This document shows, piece after piece, positions 25,001 to 32,576 of a stretch of 64,000 nucleotides of DNA. The position numbers and the translations under genes were made by a program. Under the pieces are notes generated by a model. The model had not been told where the DNA came from, did not search any database, and worked only from the letters and a program-made list of their open reading frames with translations. The DNA lies in the NCBI RefSeq assembly GCF_014861485.1, contig NZ_JACZHT010000005.1:124001-188000 (forward strand), read 5' to 3'. The DNA comes from Phaeovibrio sulfidiphilus (GTDB lineage Bacteria > Pseudomonadota > Alphaproteobacteria > Rhodospirillales > Rhodospirillaceae). Numbering within the stretch: position 1 is the stretch's first letter; every line of letters begins with the position of its first letter.

Positions 25001-27086
25001 CCCCGGCCGTATTCCCGCTAAAGAGGATCGTCTTGTCAACGGTCTCGGGGGCCAGGGTTATCGTGCCGCCAAGGCTGCAAATGGCACCGCCGCCTGAGGT
25101 CGCCTTGTTCCCGGAAAACTCCACCTCACCAAGAATCTCGACCGTTCCCAACTCGTTGTAGAGAGCTCCGCCAAACCCGCTGTTGTTTTTGCTCTCTGCC
25201 TCGTTGTCCTTGAAGGAAACGGCACCCGAGATAACGGTCTTGCCCCTCTGGTTATAAATGGCGCCGCCACGCGTGCTGTCCCCGATGGCCTTATTATTCT
25301 TGAACTCTCCGCCATTTTTCAGAGTAAAAACACCGGAAAGGCCCATGTTTGATACGGCTCCTCCATTGGCGCGCCCGTTAGTTTCCTCGCTCTGGGCGAT
25401 ATTTTTGGAGAAAGAGGCAAACTGTTCAAGCGTGACGGAATCCTGATTGTTCATGATCGCACCACCAACAGCAGTCCGACCCAGGGCTTTGTTGTCGGTG
25501 AATGTCGAGGCCTGAGTCACAGTGACTTTACCGCCGGCGACGAGCGATGCAATTGCTCCCCCGTAGGCGACGCCCTGCTGTGCATTGGTGCTTTTGACCG
25601 TATTGGATTCGAAGGTCACGGCGTCGGAAATGGACACCTCACCGCCAAATGAGTTGAAAATCGCCCCACCGTACGCCATGGGACCGACGGCCACGTTATC
25701 GCGGAATTCTCCTCCAGCCGCCAGAGTCACCTTGCCCTTTACAGTCGTATTGAAAAGCGCGCCGCCCCGGGAATAACCGAGAGTCCCCGTATGTTCGGCC
25801 TTGTTCCCTGTGAACTGGGCGTACTTTTCAAGCGTCACCGTACCATTATTGGTATTCAGAACGGCTCCGCCCTCACTTCTTCCATTTTCACCCGAACCCA
25901 CAACTTTGTTGTCTGAAAACGATGATTTTTCATTAAGCGTCACCGCTCCTCCATAGTTATAAAGAGCACCGCCTCCGGCAAACCCAGTCTGCACAGTACT
26001 CGTGCCGGAGTTGCCCTCAAATTTAGCGACCCCGGCGATTTTCAATATTGACCCGGACCAATTACTGATTGCGCCACCAAGAGCATAAAAGCCAGACACC
26101 TCATTGCGAAAGAACTCTGCCGTCTTTTCAAGAGTGACGCCTGCCGGATTTCCGGTGCTGAAAATCGCACCGCCATGGGCTTTTCCAGACCCCGCAGCCG
26201 TTGCTGTGTTCCCGGTAAAGCGTGCCGCATCTTTCAAAATCACAGCACCGTCAAGGCTGGCGATCGCTCCACCCCGGCTCAAACCGTCCCGTTCCATGCT
26301 GTTGGCAGTATTGTTTTCAAAGGTCGCCGCACCCACAATATTGACGGAGCCAGTAGAGTTGTAAATTGCTCCGCCGTTGGCCTGAGACGCTTGCTTTACG
26401 GCTTGAGCGCTGTTGTTTCTGAAGACAGCGGACTCATTGAAAATCGCATCGCCATTACGGTTGGAAAAAGCCCCCCCGTATGCGGCACTGGAGCTTTCAA
26501 CAACGCGCGCGGTGTTTTCTATAAACTCTATACGTCCCACATAGACAGAACCACCATCGCTGGAGATGGATCCACCGTAGGACAACCCTCTTAGCTTCTG
26601 GCTTTCCGAGAGGTTCTTGGTGAAGACAGAGGCGCCGGAGAGGGTTAACGACCCTTTATTGTAAATCGCACCCCCCTCGACAAGAGCATCTGCCTTGCTC
26701 AGGCTGTTCTCCATGATTTTCAGGGTTTTGGTGTCTGCCACGGACAGGGTCGCCGTGACACCGCCATCGACAGCCAGACGCTGGTCCGCGCTGCCGGATG
26801 TGGCCTGGAGCGTCGTGTCCTCGGAAAAGGTGACCTTTCCTCCCGATCCGGAGAACGTCAGGTCGGACAGATCTCGACTGAACTGCGCGCCCACAAGCTC
26901 TTCCCAGGCCACCACGCCCGTGACGGTACAGGTGCCACTACCGCCCGAAGGGCAGTCATAGGCCTGTGCCGACGCCTGCCCGGCCCCGGTGACCGTGAGC
27001 GCCAGAGCGAGAGCTACACCATAACGGACACGCATTCGCATCCTATGGTTGTGACTTGAGGCAAAAAAATGCCGCGACTGAGGCAT
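22089..27086 (-). CDS. Autotransporter 2: Pmp-like type V secreted protein
   Basis: A protein of about 1665 residues. The ATG at 27086 has GGGAG 9 nt upstream; an inner ATG at 27041 also fits the signal peptide (VALALALTVTGAGQASA). Layout as in autotransporter 1: signal, Cys pair (DCPSGGSGTC), passenger with about 17 GGA[ILVF]/GGS motifs alternating with FxxN, a second helix region (NRKLTWVG, WRLPDGTTLTVF, GGVVVAGMEIKGGTF), a short Pro-Gly linker and a C-terminal barrel ending YRW. From PSPWEG to the C terminus it differs from autotransporter 1 at only 12 of 378 residues by eye, while the GGA/FxxN passengers are strongly diverged. Likely exposed on the cell surface as an adhesin; the target is unknown. 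Confidence 0.9.
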   Translation of the reverse strand: MPQSRHFFASSHNHRMRMRVRYGVALALALTVTGAGQASAQAYDCPSGGSGTCTVTGVVAWEELVGAQFSRDLSDLTFSGSGGKVTFSEDTTLQATSGSADQRLAVDGGVTATLSVADTKTLKIMENSLSKADALVEGGAIYNKGSLTLSGASVFTKNLSESQKLRGLSYGGSISSDGGSVYVGRIEFIENTARVVESSSAAYGGAFSNRNGDAIFNESAVFRNNSAQAVKQASQANGGAIYNSTGSVNIVGAATFENNTANSMERDGLSRGGAIASLDGAVILKDAARFTGNTATAAGSGKAHGGAIFSTGNPAGVTLEKTAEFFRNEVSGFYALGGAISNWSGSILKIAGVAKFEGNSGTSTVQTGFAGGGALYNYGGAVTLNEKSSFSDNKVVGSGENGRSEGGAVLNTNNGTVTLEKYAQFTGNKAEHTGTLGYSRGGALFNTTVKGKVTLAAGGEFRDNVAVGPMAYGGAIFNSFGGEVSISDAVTFESNTVKSTNAQQGVAYGGAIASLVAGGKVTVTQASTFTDNKALGRTAVGGAIMNNQDSVTLEQFASFSKNIAQSEETNGRANGGAVSNMGLSGVFTLKNGGEFKNNKAIGDSTRGGAIYNQRGKTVISGAVSFKDNEAESKNNSGFGGALYNELGTVEILGEVEFSGNKATSGGGAICSLGGTITLAPETVDKTILFSGNTAGGKANSIYLVSGVSGSTNMDAVLKVEGAGRMDMKSDPMGGQASGGRAVTLVKDGTGTWALGGENVFITDDNADSRTEFLVKRGELAFAADTAGGTTVDLRGLKSAFTLEAPATLSLVGDSHKILVGNGGLNPDTGTGGTITLAAGSTLTYDLDKAGQKTSVLTLRAENVILPTAAGETVTLDIRSFKNVAGTEYWLLDAGVDLTGKLKLTYRGEDITSTQLGESLVGELSDDKKIQKLLVKQRGNRKLTWVGDSNDWNTTIADKWRLPDGTTLTVFVPGDAVEFIPEHTGTVNVNAGGVVVAGMEIKGGTFLFKGGEIVSATGDETNYTPATRKMELSGTADATFEDTVDLNFANGYDIASGAKMTVRGGAIEGKIVNSGTFVFDIGKDKTFLYGNPLTGVGTFGKDGAGTLVLSGDQTGATGSLVLNGGTLGGAFTWGGGLRLGNRGTTVAPGTSDTVGTLSVNRFDTNGKAFTLQVRVTADRSDLLEVRSGTVIVPSGSTLKVVEAIGSGWAAEKIYTVLVARERGQKVVGTFKHLDKAADLPFLILEQVRLGADGKPIVGRGPASAIGLRATYQGPKPGPGPGPDPGPLPPSPWEGMTPNQIATAEAIGTMAPGPVQNAMINASRSEGLRLLDLFSGDGHANVGHMIRHGALELSRTLMNTLSDMAPSVDGMPGGGRLEVASRGPVEVDPATGLRKNHRVWAQVSGVHNTWDGDGNAARSTASGVGVRAGASFGLGDGWFAGGLFRYGYRDFRVSDRLFKADIHSFSAGAYGGKVWDVGTGSLRTTLGGVYTRHGIDSRRTSLGERLKADYGANVFQVVGEAAWRIQATDALMVEPFAGGSWAMGYTEGFSESGGVAGLRGHSQASHTGVSTVGVRMDARVHENAVLKLDLGWEHVYGDIDTNSRMAFLAGSDDFLVRGTPADRDAAVVGVGAEVRLDDTWGLTVMYDGAYGAHTTSHGGRARVTYRW

Positions 27087-27510
27087 AACAGGACACTCCC
27101 GACCGTCTGACTTTTCCGAAAAGATAGAGACCATTAGGTCAGATCGACCAGAAACATCAACACAACACGAACTATAAAAGGCATATTTATATTTACAGTT
27201 GCAATTAAACAACCACACAATGAATGTTGATTCTTTTATTTTTCCGTAAACTCGATAGATTTCACGCACTTATATTCAACATAAACATTTAGTTGTTAAT
27301 ATTTACACCAAAATCCGGCATATCAGCTACCTGGGGTTCCGGGGCCGCTGGTGCCGAAACGGCCGGGACTGGGATCCGACGCGCGGGCGATTACATGGCC
27401 CGGCCGGCCGCCCGTTCGGCAGAAGCCCGCCAGCGCCCCGCCTGCGCCCCACATGCCCCCATATGGCCGCCCTTGGGCCGCCCCTGTGCCGCGCTGCAGT
27501 AACCTCCGGT

Positions 27511-27526
27511 TTTTCTGGACAGAAAA
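27511..27526. promoter_or_regulatory. Palindrome A upstream of mmdA
   Basis: Perfect 7-bp arms TTTTCTG-GA-CAGAAAA. It lies 5 bp before palindrome B and about 155 bp upstream of the mmdA start. A dimeric regulator site is likely. Confidence 0.5.
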
Positions 27527-27531
27527 CTGGT

Positions 27532-27550
27532 GTTTATAAGCGTTATAAAC
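27532..27550. promoter_or_regulatory. Palindrome B upstream of mmdA
   Basis: Perfect 8-bp arms GTTTATAA-GCG-TTATAAAC, AT-rich inside a GC-rich stretch. Size and symmetry fit a TetR/GntR-type operator overlapping a promoter. Confidence 0.55.
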
Positions 27551-27681
27551 TCTGGTACGGTAACGGATCCTGCAGGCCTCAGCCCCGAACCGGACTGCCG
27601 CCCTGTCCTGCCGCGACAGCACCGCCCGGGAAGCACACCGGCTCCCGGCCCGCTGCGCCCCCTCACACCACGAGAGGTGCC

Positions 27682-29235
27682 ATGCCCATTGATCCAGACC
27701 AGGCTGCCCGGCTAGAGGAACGGCGCGAGCAGCTTCGCGAGGGGGGCGGGGTGGACGCGATCCGCAAGCGCCACGACCGGGGCCAGATGACCGCCCGGGA
27801 GCGGATCGACGCCCTGTTCGACAGCGGAACCTTCCAGGAAACCGGCCTTCATGTGCGCCACGCCACCCGGGCCTTTGGCGTTGACGAGCGCCGCACCCTG
27901 CCGGGAGACGGCGTGGTCTGCGGCACGGGCATGGTCTCGGGACGCCTGGTGTGCTCGTTCTCGCAGGATTTCACGGTCATGGCCGGGACGGTGGGGCGCA
28001 TGCATGCCCGCAAGGTCTGTGACGTCATGCACATGGCGGAAAAGACGGGCTCGCCGGTGGTGGCCTTCCAGGATTCGGGCGGCGCGCGCATCCAGGAGGG
28101 GGTCGAGGCCCTGGCCGGATACGGCGACATCTTCTATTCCAACGTTCTGCTGTCCGGGGTCGTGCCCCAGATTGCGGTCATTGCGGGCCCCTGCGCGGGC
28201 GGAGCGGCCTACTCCCCCGCCCTGATGGACTTCATCATCATGACCCGCACGAACGCCCACATGTTCATCACGGGCCCCGAGGTGATCCGGGCGGTGACCG
28301 GGCAGGACACCACCATGGACGCCATCGGCAGCGCCGCAATGCACGCGGGGGTCTCCGGCAACGTGCACTTCATCGCCGAGGACGACCGCCACGCGGTCGA
28401 GCTTGTGCACCGGCTCCTGTCCTTCCTGCCCGCGAACAACTCCGAGGATCCGCCCAACATCCCGATGGACCTGGCGGTGGAGCCGGACCCGGTCATGAAC
28501 ACCCTGCTGCCCGACGATCCCGCCATGGCCCTGGACGTGCGCACGATCGTGAGGCGCCTTGTGGACGCGGGGGACTTCCTCGAGGTCCATGCCGCCTTCG
28601 CGCGCAATCTGGTGGTGGGCTTCGGACGCCTCTACGGGACCGTGGTGGGCATCATCGCCAACCAGCCCATGGTGCTGGCCGGAGCCCTTGATATCGACTC
28701 CTCCGACAAGGGGGCGCGCTTCATCCGGTTTTGCAACGCCTTCAACATTCCGGTTGTGACACTGGTGGACGTCCCCGGCTTCATGCCCGGCGTGGACCAG
28801 GAACGGGGCGGCATCATCCGTCACGGCGCCAAGCTCCTGTTCGCCTATGGCTCGGCCACGGTTCCCAAGATCACCGTCATCCTGCGCAAGGCCTACGGCG
28901 GCGCCTACCTGGCCATGTGCGGCCAGGCCATGGGGGCGGACGTGGTCTATGCCTGGCCGTCGGCGGAAATCGCGGTCATGGGCGCCGAGGGGGCGGTCAA
29001 CCTGCTCTACCGCGCCGAGCTGGCCGAGGCGGATGACCGGCGGGAAAAAGCCGCGGAGCTGGCGGCCGAATACCGGAGCGAGTTTGCCTCGCCCTACCAT
29101 TCGGCGGCCCTGGACTTCGTGACCGACATCATCCTGCCGGAGGAAACCCGCTGGACCGTCGGCCTGGCCCTGCGCAAGCTCGCGGCCAAGCGCGAGCTGC
29201 GTCCGGCAAAAAAGCACGGGAACATTCCGCTATGA
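27682..29235 (+). CDS. mmdA: Methylmalonyl-CoA decarboxylase alpha subunit (biotin-dependent carboxyltransferase)
   Basis: A 517-residue acyl-CoA carboxyltransferase with two crotonase-like halves: N half GVVCGTGMVSGRLVCSFSQDFTVMAG and GGARIQEGVEAL, C half DVPGFMPGVDQERGGIIRHGAK and ILRKAYGGAYLAMCG. It ends in KHGNIPL, as typical for MmdA/PccB. It transfers the carboxyl group from the acyl-CoA to biotin. By itself it could be a propionyl-CoA carboxylase beta chain, but the genes that follow (OadG-like, biotin carrier, OadB-like) define the Na+-pumping decarboxylase. The ATG at 27682 follows AGAGG closely. Its stop overlaps the next start (ATGA at 29232). The acyl substrate (methylmalonyl-CoA versus glutaconyl-CoA or similar) is inferred from subunit size and order. 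Confidence 0.88.
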   Translation: MPIDPDQAARLEERREQLREGGGVDAIRKRHDRGQMTARERIDALFDSGTFQETGLHVRHATRAFGVDERRTLPGDGVVCGTGMVSGRLVCSFSQDFTVMAGTVGRMHARKVCDVMHMAEKTGSPVVAFQDSGGARIQEGVEALAGYGDIFYSNVLLSGVVPQIAVIAGPCAGGAAYSPALMDFIIMTRTNAHMFITGPEVIRAVTGQDTTMDAIGSAAMHAGVSGNVHFIAEDDRHAVELVHRLLSFLPANNSEDPPNIPMDLAVEPDPVMNTLLPDDPAMALDVRTIVRRLVDAGDFLEVHAAFARNLVVGFGRLYGTVVGIIANQPMVLAGALDIDSSDKGARFIRFCNAFNIPVVTLVDVPGFMPGVDQERGGIIRHGAKLLFAYGSATVPKITVILRKAYGGAYLAMCGQAMGADVVYAWPSAEIAVMGAEGAVNLLYRAELAEADDRREKAAELAAEYRSEFASPYHSAALDFVTDIILPEETRWTVGLALRKLAAKRELRPAKKHGNIPL

Positions 29236-29627
29236 CCCTGGAGCCGGTCCTTTTCTCCCTCAAGGTGTACGGCCTTGTCATTGTCATCTCTTTCTTCTGC
29301 GCGGCGGTGATCCGGCTGATCGTTCTGGTCCTGTCGTCCCAGGCCGAGCGCTCCCGGGCCCGGGAGGCGGCACGGGACGCGGCAGGGGCAGGAGCACGAG
29401 CAGGCGGCCCCGACGCACCCGGGCCCGCCGCGGCCCCGGCGGTGTGCTGCGCGGGCGGCGACATCCCGCCCGAGCACGTGGCCATCATCGCCGCTGCGGT
29501 CCATGCCCTGGGGTTTGACGGCCCCGTGGTCCAGATTTCCGAGCCGAGGCCGCGGGAGGGCTGGGTGTCCGCCGGGCGCTTCGCCCTCCACTCGTCGCAC
29601 AACGTCTTCAAGGGGCGCCAGAGATAG
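29232..29627 (+). CDS. mmdD: OadG-like delta subunit of the Na+-pump decarboxylase
   Basis: A 131-residue protein with one N-terminal membrane helix (VYGLVIVISFFCAAVIRLIVLVL, about 12-34), an Ala/Gly-rich flexible linker (40-75), and a C-terminal segment (IAAAVHALGF ... W.SAGRFALHSSHN) characteristic of the MmdD/OadG group. This subunit holds the soluble carboxyltransferase and biotin carrier to the membrane pump. It overlaps mmdA by 4 bp. The short, fast-diverging sequence means the call leans on context. Confidence 0.78.
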   Translation: MTLEPVLFSLKVYGLVIVISFFCAAVIRLIVLVLSSQAERSRAREAARDAAGAGARAGGPDAPGPAAAPAVCCAGGDIPPEHVAIIAAAVHALGFDGPVVQISEPRPREGWVSAGRFALHSSHNVFKGRQR

Positions 29628-29725
29628 GCCCCGCCGCCCTCCGGAACGGACCGGGAGCAGACACAGACCGGGCGCAAGCCGGTCACCAGCCCCCACGCCA
29701 CGCCACACCACTGCAAGGAACCGAC

Positions 29726-30130
29726 ATGAGGCAGGAACTGCGAATTACCATTGATGGCCGGACCTACAACGTGATTGTGGAGAACGTCACCGGATCCTCG
29801 TCCGAGACCTTCTACCCCTCCCCCGCCATGCGCTCCGACATCATCGAGCCCACCATTGCCGAGACCCCTGCCCCCCGCCCGGCCGAGAAGCTCACGCCCT
29901 TTGCCGCCAACGCCCGCCCGGGCGACGTGGTCAGCCCCATGAGCGGGGTTCTGGTGGAGTACACCGTCAGGGCCGGGGACCGGGTCGCCCTGGACCAGCA
30001 GGTTGCCACCATCGAGGCCATGAAGATGAAAACCGTCATCGTCTCCCACCTGGAGGGAACCGTGACCAAACTGCATCTGGAGCCCGGCGCCCCGGTGGAG
30101 GCCGGCCAGCCCCTGGTCAGCATCGGCTGA
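29726..30130 (+). CDS. mmdC: Biotin carrier (gamma) subunit of the decarboxylase
   Basis: A 134-residue biotinyl-domain protein. N-terminal beta region (RQELRITIDGRTYNVIVE), a Pro/Ala linker (about 45-60), then a biotinyl domain (67-134) with the EAMKM motif placing the biotinylated Lys at residue 100. It shuttles CO2 from MmdA to the membrane beta subunit. A clear AAGGA precedes the ATG. The gap of about 98 bp from mmdD has no other gene. Confidence 0.9.
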   Translation: MRQELRITIDGRTYNVIVENVTGSSSETFYPSPAMRSDIIEPTIAETPAPRPAEKLTPFAANARPGDVVSPMSGVLVEYTVRAGDRVALDQQVATIEAMKMKTVIVSHLEGTVTKLHLEPGAPVEAGQPLVSIG

Positions 30131-30209
30131 ACCGGCCCGCCCGCGCGCGGTCCGGCACCCGCCGGCTCCGCCACACGCTCCCGGACAACGGCTGTTAAGG
30201 ATAGCGCCC

Positions 30210-31418
30210 GTGGACACCTTGCTTGCGGATACTCTCGACTTCTTTCAGGGCATTGCCACGCTCGTGTACGCCGAGGATCTCTCCATCACGGCGATGCGGC
30301 TGTTTCTGATCTTCCTGGGCGGGCTGCTGATCTACCTGGGCCGCAAGGGCGTGCTCGAGGCCCTTCTGATGATGCCCATGGGCCTGGGCATGATGGCCGT
30401 GAACGCCGGAGTGTTCTTCGGGATCGACCGAAAGCCCACCAACCTGTTCATTGACCCGCTGGTGGCCCAGACCGACGACCTGGTCAGCATTCTCCAGGTG
30501 GACTGGCTCCAGCCCATCTACACCCTCAGCTTCTCCAACGGCCTGATCGCGTGTCTGGTGTTCATGGGCATCGGGGTGCTCCTGGACGTGGGCTTCATGA
30601 TGGCCCGCCCGTTCCAGAGCATGTTCGTGGCCCTGTTCGCCGAGCTGGGGACGGTCGCGGTCTATCCGCTGGCGGTCTGGCTGGGCCTGACGGAAGGCGA
30701 GTCCGCCGCGGTCGCCACCATCGGCGGCGCGGACGGGCCCATGGTGCTGTTTGCCTCGCTCCTGCTGGCGCCGGCCCTGTTTGTGCCGATCACCGTGGTC
30801 GCGTACCTGTACCTGGGCCTGACCTACGGAGGCTACCCCTACCTGATCCGGATCATGGTGCCGAAGAAGCTCCGGGCCATCCAGCCGCCGCCGCCCAAAA
30901 AGCCGGTGGTGATCACCTCGGGGCAGAAGATCGTCTTCGCGGTGGTCATGTGCACCCTTCTGTGCCTCCTGTTTCCCGTGGCCTCGCCCCTGTTCTTCTC
31001 CCTGTTCCTGGGGATCATCATCCGGGAAAGCGGGCTCGAGCACCTCAGCCAGCTTCTGGGCACCACCATCCTCTACGGCGCGACCCTGTTCCTGGGCATC
31101 CTTCTGGGCGTGCTGACCGAGGCCAACACCATCATGAACCCGCAGGTTCTGACGCTCCTGCTGCTGGGGATCCTTGCGCTTCTGATTTCGGGAATTGGCG
31201 GGCTTCTGGGGGGCTACGCCCTGTATGTCCTGACCCGGGGACGCTTCAACCCGGTGATCGGCATCGCGGGAGTGTCGTGCGTGCCCACCTGCGCCAAGGT
31301 GGCCCAGAAGTCCGTGGCGCCGGGAGTAATCGTCCTGCCCGAGGCCCTGGGCGTGTCCATCAGCGGCGTCATCACGTCGGCGATCTTTGCGGGTGTTTTC
31401 GTGACCCTGCTGCGCTAG
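30210..31418 (+). CDS. mmdB: Na+-translocating decarboxylase beta subunit
   Basis: A 402-residue polytopic membrane protein of the OadB/MmdB/GcdB family. It decarboxylates carboxybiotin and pumps Na+ outward. The diagnostic pore motif GGADGP lies at 172-177 (Asp175 corresponds to the essential Asp of OadB), and FNPVIGIAGVSCVPTCAKVAQK near the C terminus is the second re-entrant signature. About nine hydrophobic segments are visible. The start is GTG at 30210 with AAGG 9 nt upstream. Last gene of the four-gene operon; it converges on recR. Confidence 0.93.
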   Translation: MDTLLADTLDFFQGIATLVYAEDLSITAMRLFLIFLGGLLIYLGRKGVLEALLMMPMGLGMMAVNAGVFFGIDRKPTNLFIDPLVAQTDDLVSILQVDWLQPIYTLSFSNGLIACLVFMGIGVLLDVGFMMARPFQSMFVALFAELGTVAVYPLAVWLGLTEGESAAVATIGGADGPMVLFASLLLAPALFVPITVVAYLYLGLTYGGYPYLIRIMVPKKLRAIQPPPPKKPVVITSGQKIVFAVVMCTLLCLLFPVASPLFFSLFLGIIIRESGLEHLSQLLGTTILYGATLFLGILLGVLTEANTIMNPQVLTLLLLGILALLISGIGGLLGGYALYVLTRGRFNPVIGIAGVSCVPTCAKVAQKSVAPGVIVLPEALGVSISGVITSAIFAGVFVTLLR

Positions 31419-31500
31419 GGGCCGGGCCGATGGGCCGGAACCAATGGCCCCGGACCGGGCGGACCGGCGGGCGCCGGGCTGTGGATCCCCAACCGGGGCG

Positions 31501-32094
31501 CTAGACCGGGCGGCGGGCCCGCAGCGCGGCACTGAGGGTGCCGTCATCCAGGTAGTCGAGCTCGCCCCCCACGGGGACGCCCTGGGCCAGGCTGGTGACC
31601 GGGCGCCCCAGAGCCTCCAGATGGTCGGCAATGACGTGGGCCGTGGTCTGCCCCTCCACCGTCGCCGGGAGGGCAAGGATAACCTCCCGTACCGTCTCCT
31701 CGGCCGCGCGGGCGTACAGGCGCTCGAACCCCAGATCCTCGGGGCGCACTCCGTCAAGGGCGGACAGAAGCCCCCCCAGCACGAAATAGCGCCCGCGGAA
31801 CTCGCCGCCGCGCTCCAGCGCCCACAGGTCGGCCACGTCCCGCACAACGCACAGAAGGCCCGCGTCCCGGCGCTCGTCCGTGCACAGGCGACACGGGGTG
31901 CAGGTGTCCAGATTGCCGCACAGGGGGCACTCGACCACGCGCTCGCTGACCGCCGTCAGGGCGTCGCGCAGGGGATCAAGAAGCGTGGTGCGTCGGCGCA
32001 GCAGGGCAAGCGCGATCCGGCGACCGGACCGGGGCCCCAGACCGGGCAGCCGCCCGAGGACGGTGATCAGATGCTCGATTTCGTTCGTGCTCAC
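31501..32094 (-). CDS. recR: Recombination mediator RecR
   Basis: A 197-residue protein with the full RecR layout: N-terminal helix-hairpin-helix ([17 protein letters not shown]), a C4 zinc finger ([16 protein letters not shown], about 57-72) and a Toprim domain ([14 protein letters not shown]...). It acts with RecF/RecO to load RecA at gaps. The start is GTG at 32094. It is the last member of the ffs-dnaX-ybaB-recR cluster, separated from ybaB by 158 bp. Confidence 0.96.
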   Translation of the reverse strand: MSTNEIEHLITVLGRLPGLGPRSGRRIALALLRRRTTLLDPLRDALTAVSERVVECPLCGNLDTCTPCRLCTDERRDAGLLCVVRDVADLWALERGGEFRGRYFVLGGLLSALDGVRPEDLGFERLYARAAEETVREVILALPATVEGQTTAHVIADHLEALGRPVTSLAQGVPVGGELDYLDDGTLSAALRARRPV

Positions 32095-32252
32095 GAGTGG
32101 GTCTGCCTTTCAGCGCGGTCTGCATGGCCTGCGGGGGTCTGTCCCCGGGGGCCTTCCCCAAAACCCGTCCGCTCCAGTCGGAAACGCCGGAACCGGCCCC
32201 CGCATCAGCAGCAGAGGCCCGCCCCGGCGCAAAACTCAGGCTGGACGCGATC

Positions 32253-32576
32253 CTAGAACGGCAGGCCCATGCCGCCGGGCAGCGACAGGCCGCCGGTGAC
32301 CTCGGCCATCTTCTCCTTGGCGACCTCGTCAACCCGGACCTTCGCATCGGCAAAGGCGGCCACGATCAGGTCCTGGACCATTTCCGCATCCTCGGGCCGC
32401 AGAATGGACGGATCAAGACGAACGGACTTCAGCTCGAACTTGCCGCTGACGGCCACCTCGACCATGCCGGCGCCGGACACACCCCGAACCTCCAGAGCCT
32501 CCAGCTGCTTCTGGGCGTCCTCCATCCGGGTTTTCATCTCCTGGGCGGCTTTGAGCATCTGGCCGATATTTTTCAT
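32253..32576 (-). CDS. ybaB: YbaB/EbfC family nucleoid-associated protein
   Basis: A 107-residue protein with the family pattern MLKAAQEMKTRMEDAQKQLEALEVRG followed by GAGMVEVAVSGKFELKSVRLDPS. It binds DNA as a tweezers-like dimer. The ATG at 32576 overlaps the dnaX stop (ATGA), so the two are translationally coupled, as in many bacteria. Confidence 0.95.
   Translation of the reverse strand: MKNIGQMLKAAQEMKTRMEDAQKQLEALEVRGVSGAGMVEVAVSGKFELKSVRLDPSILRPEDAEMVQDLIVAAFADAKVRVDEVAKEKMAEVTGGLSLPGGMGLPF

Larger units (their letters stand above)
27087..27681. other. Intergenic region between autotransporter 2 and the decarboxylase operon
   Basis: Divergent control region of about 600 bp. 27100-27320 is AT-rich and holds the leader and promoter of autotransporter 2; TTGTTT-17 nt-TAAATA on the minus strand near 27185-27215 is a possible promoter. 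27330-27500 is GC-rich without a gene. 27511-27550 carries two palindromes ahead of the decarboxylase genes. Confidence 0.55.

Noticed and set aside
21915-25097. Plus-strand open frame of 1,060 codons opposite autotransporter 2
   Set aside because: It is the antisense of the barrel and passenger coding sequence; composition is shadow-like with no domain.
27682-29235. Propionyl-CoA carboxylase beta subunit
   Set aside because: The protein alone would fit, but no biotin carboxylase gene is present and the next three genes are those of a decarboxylase pump.
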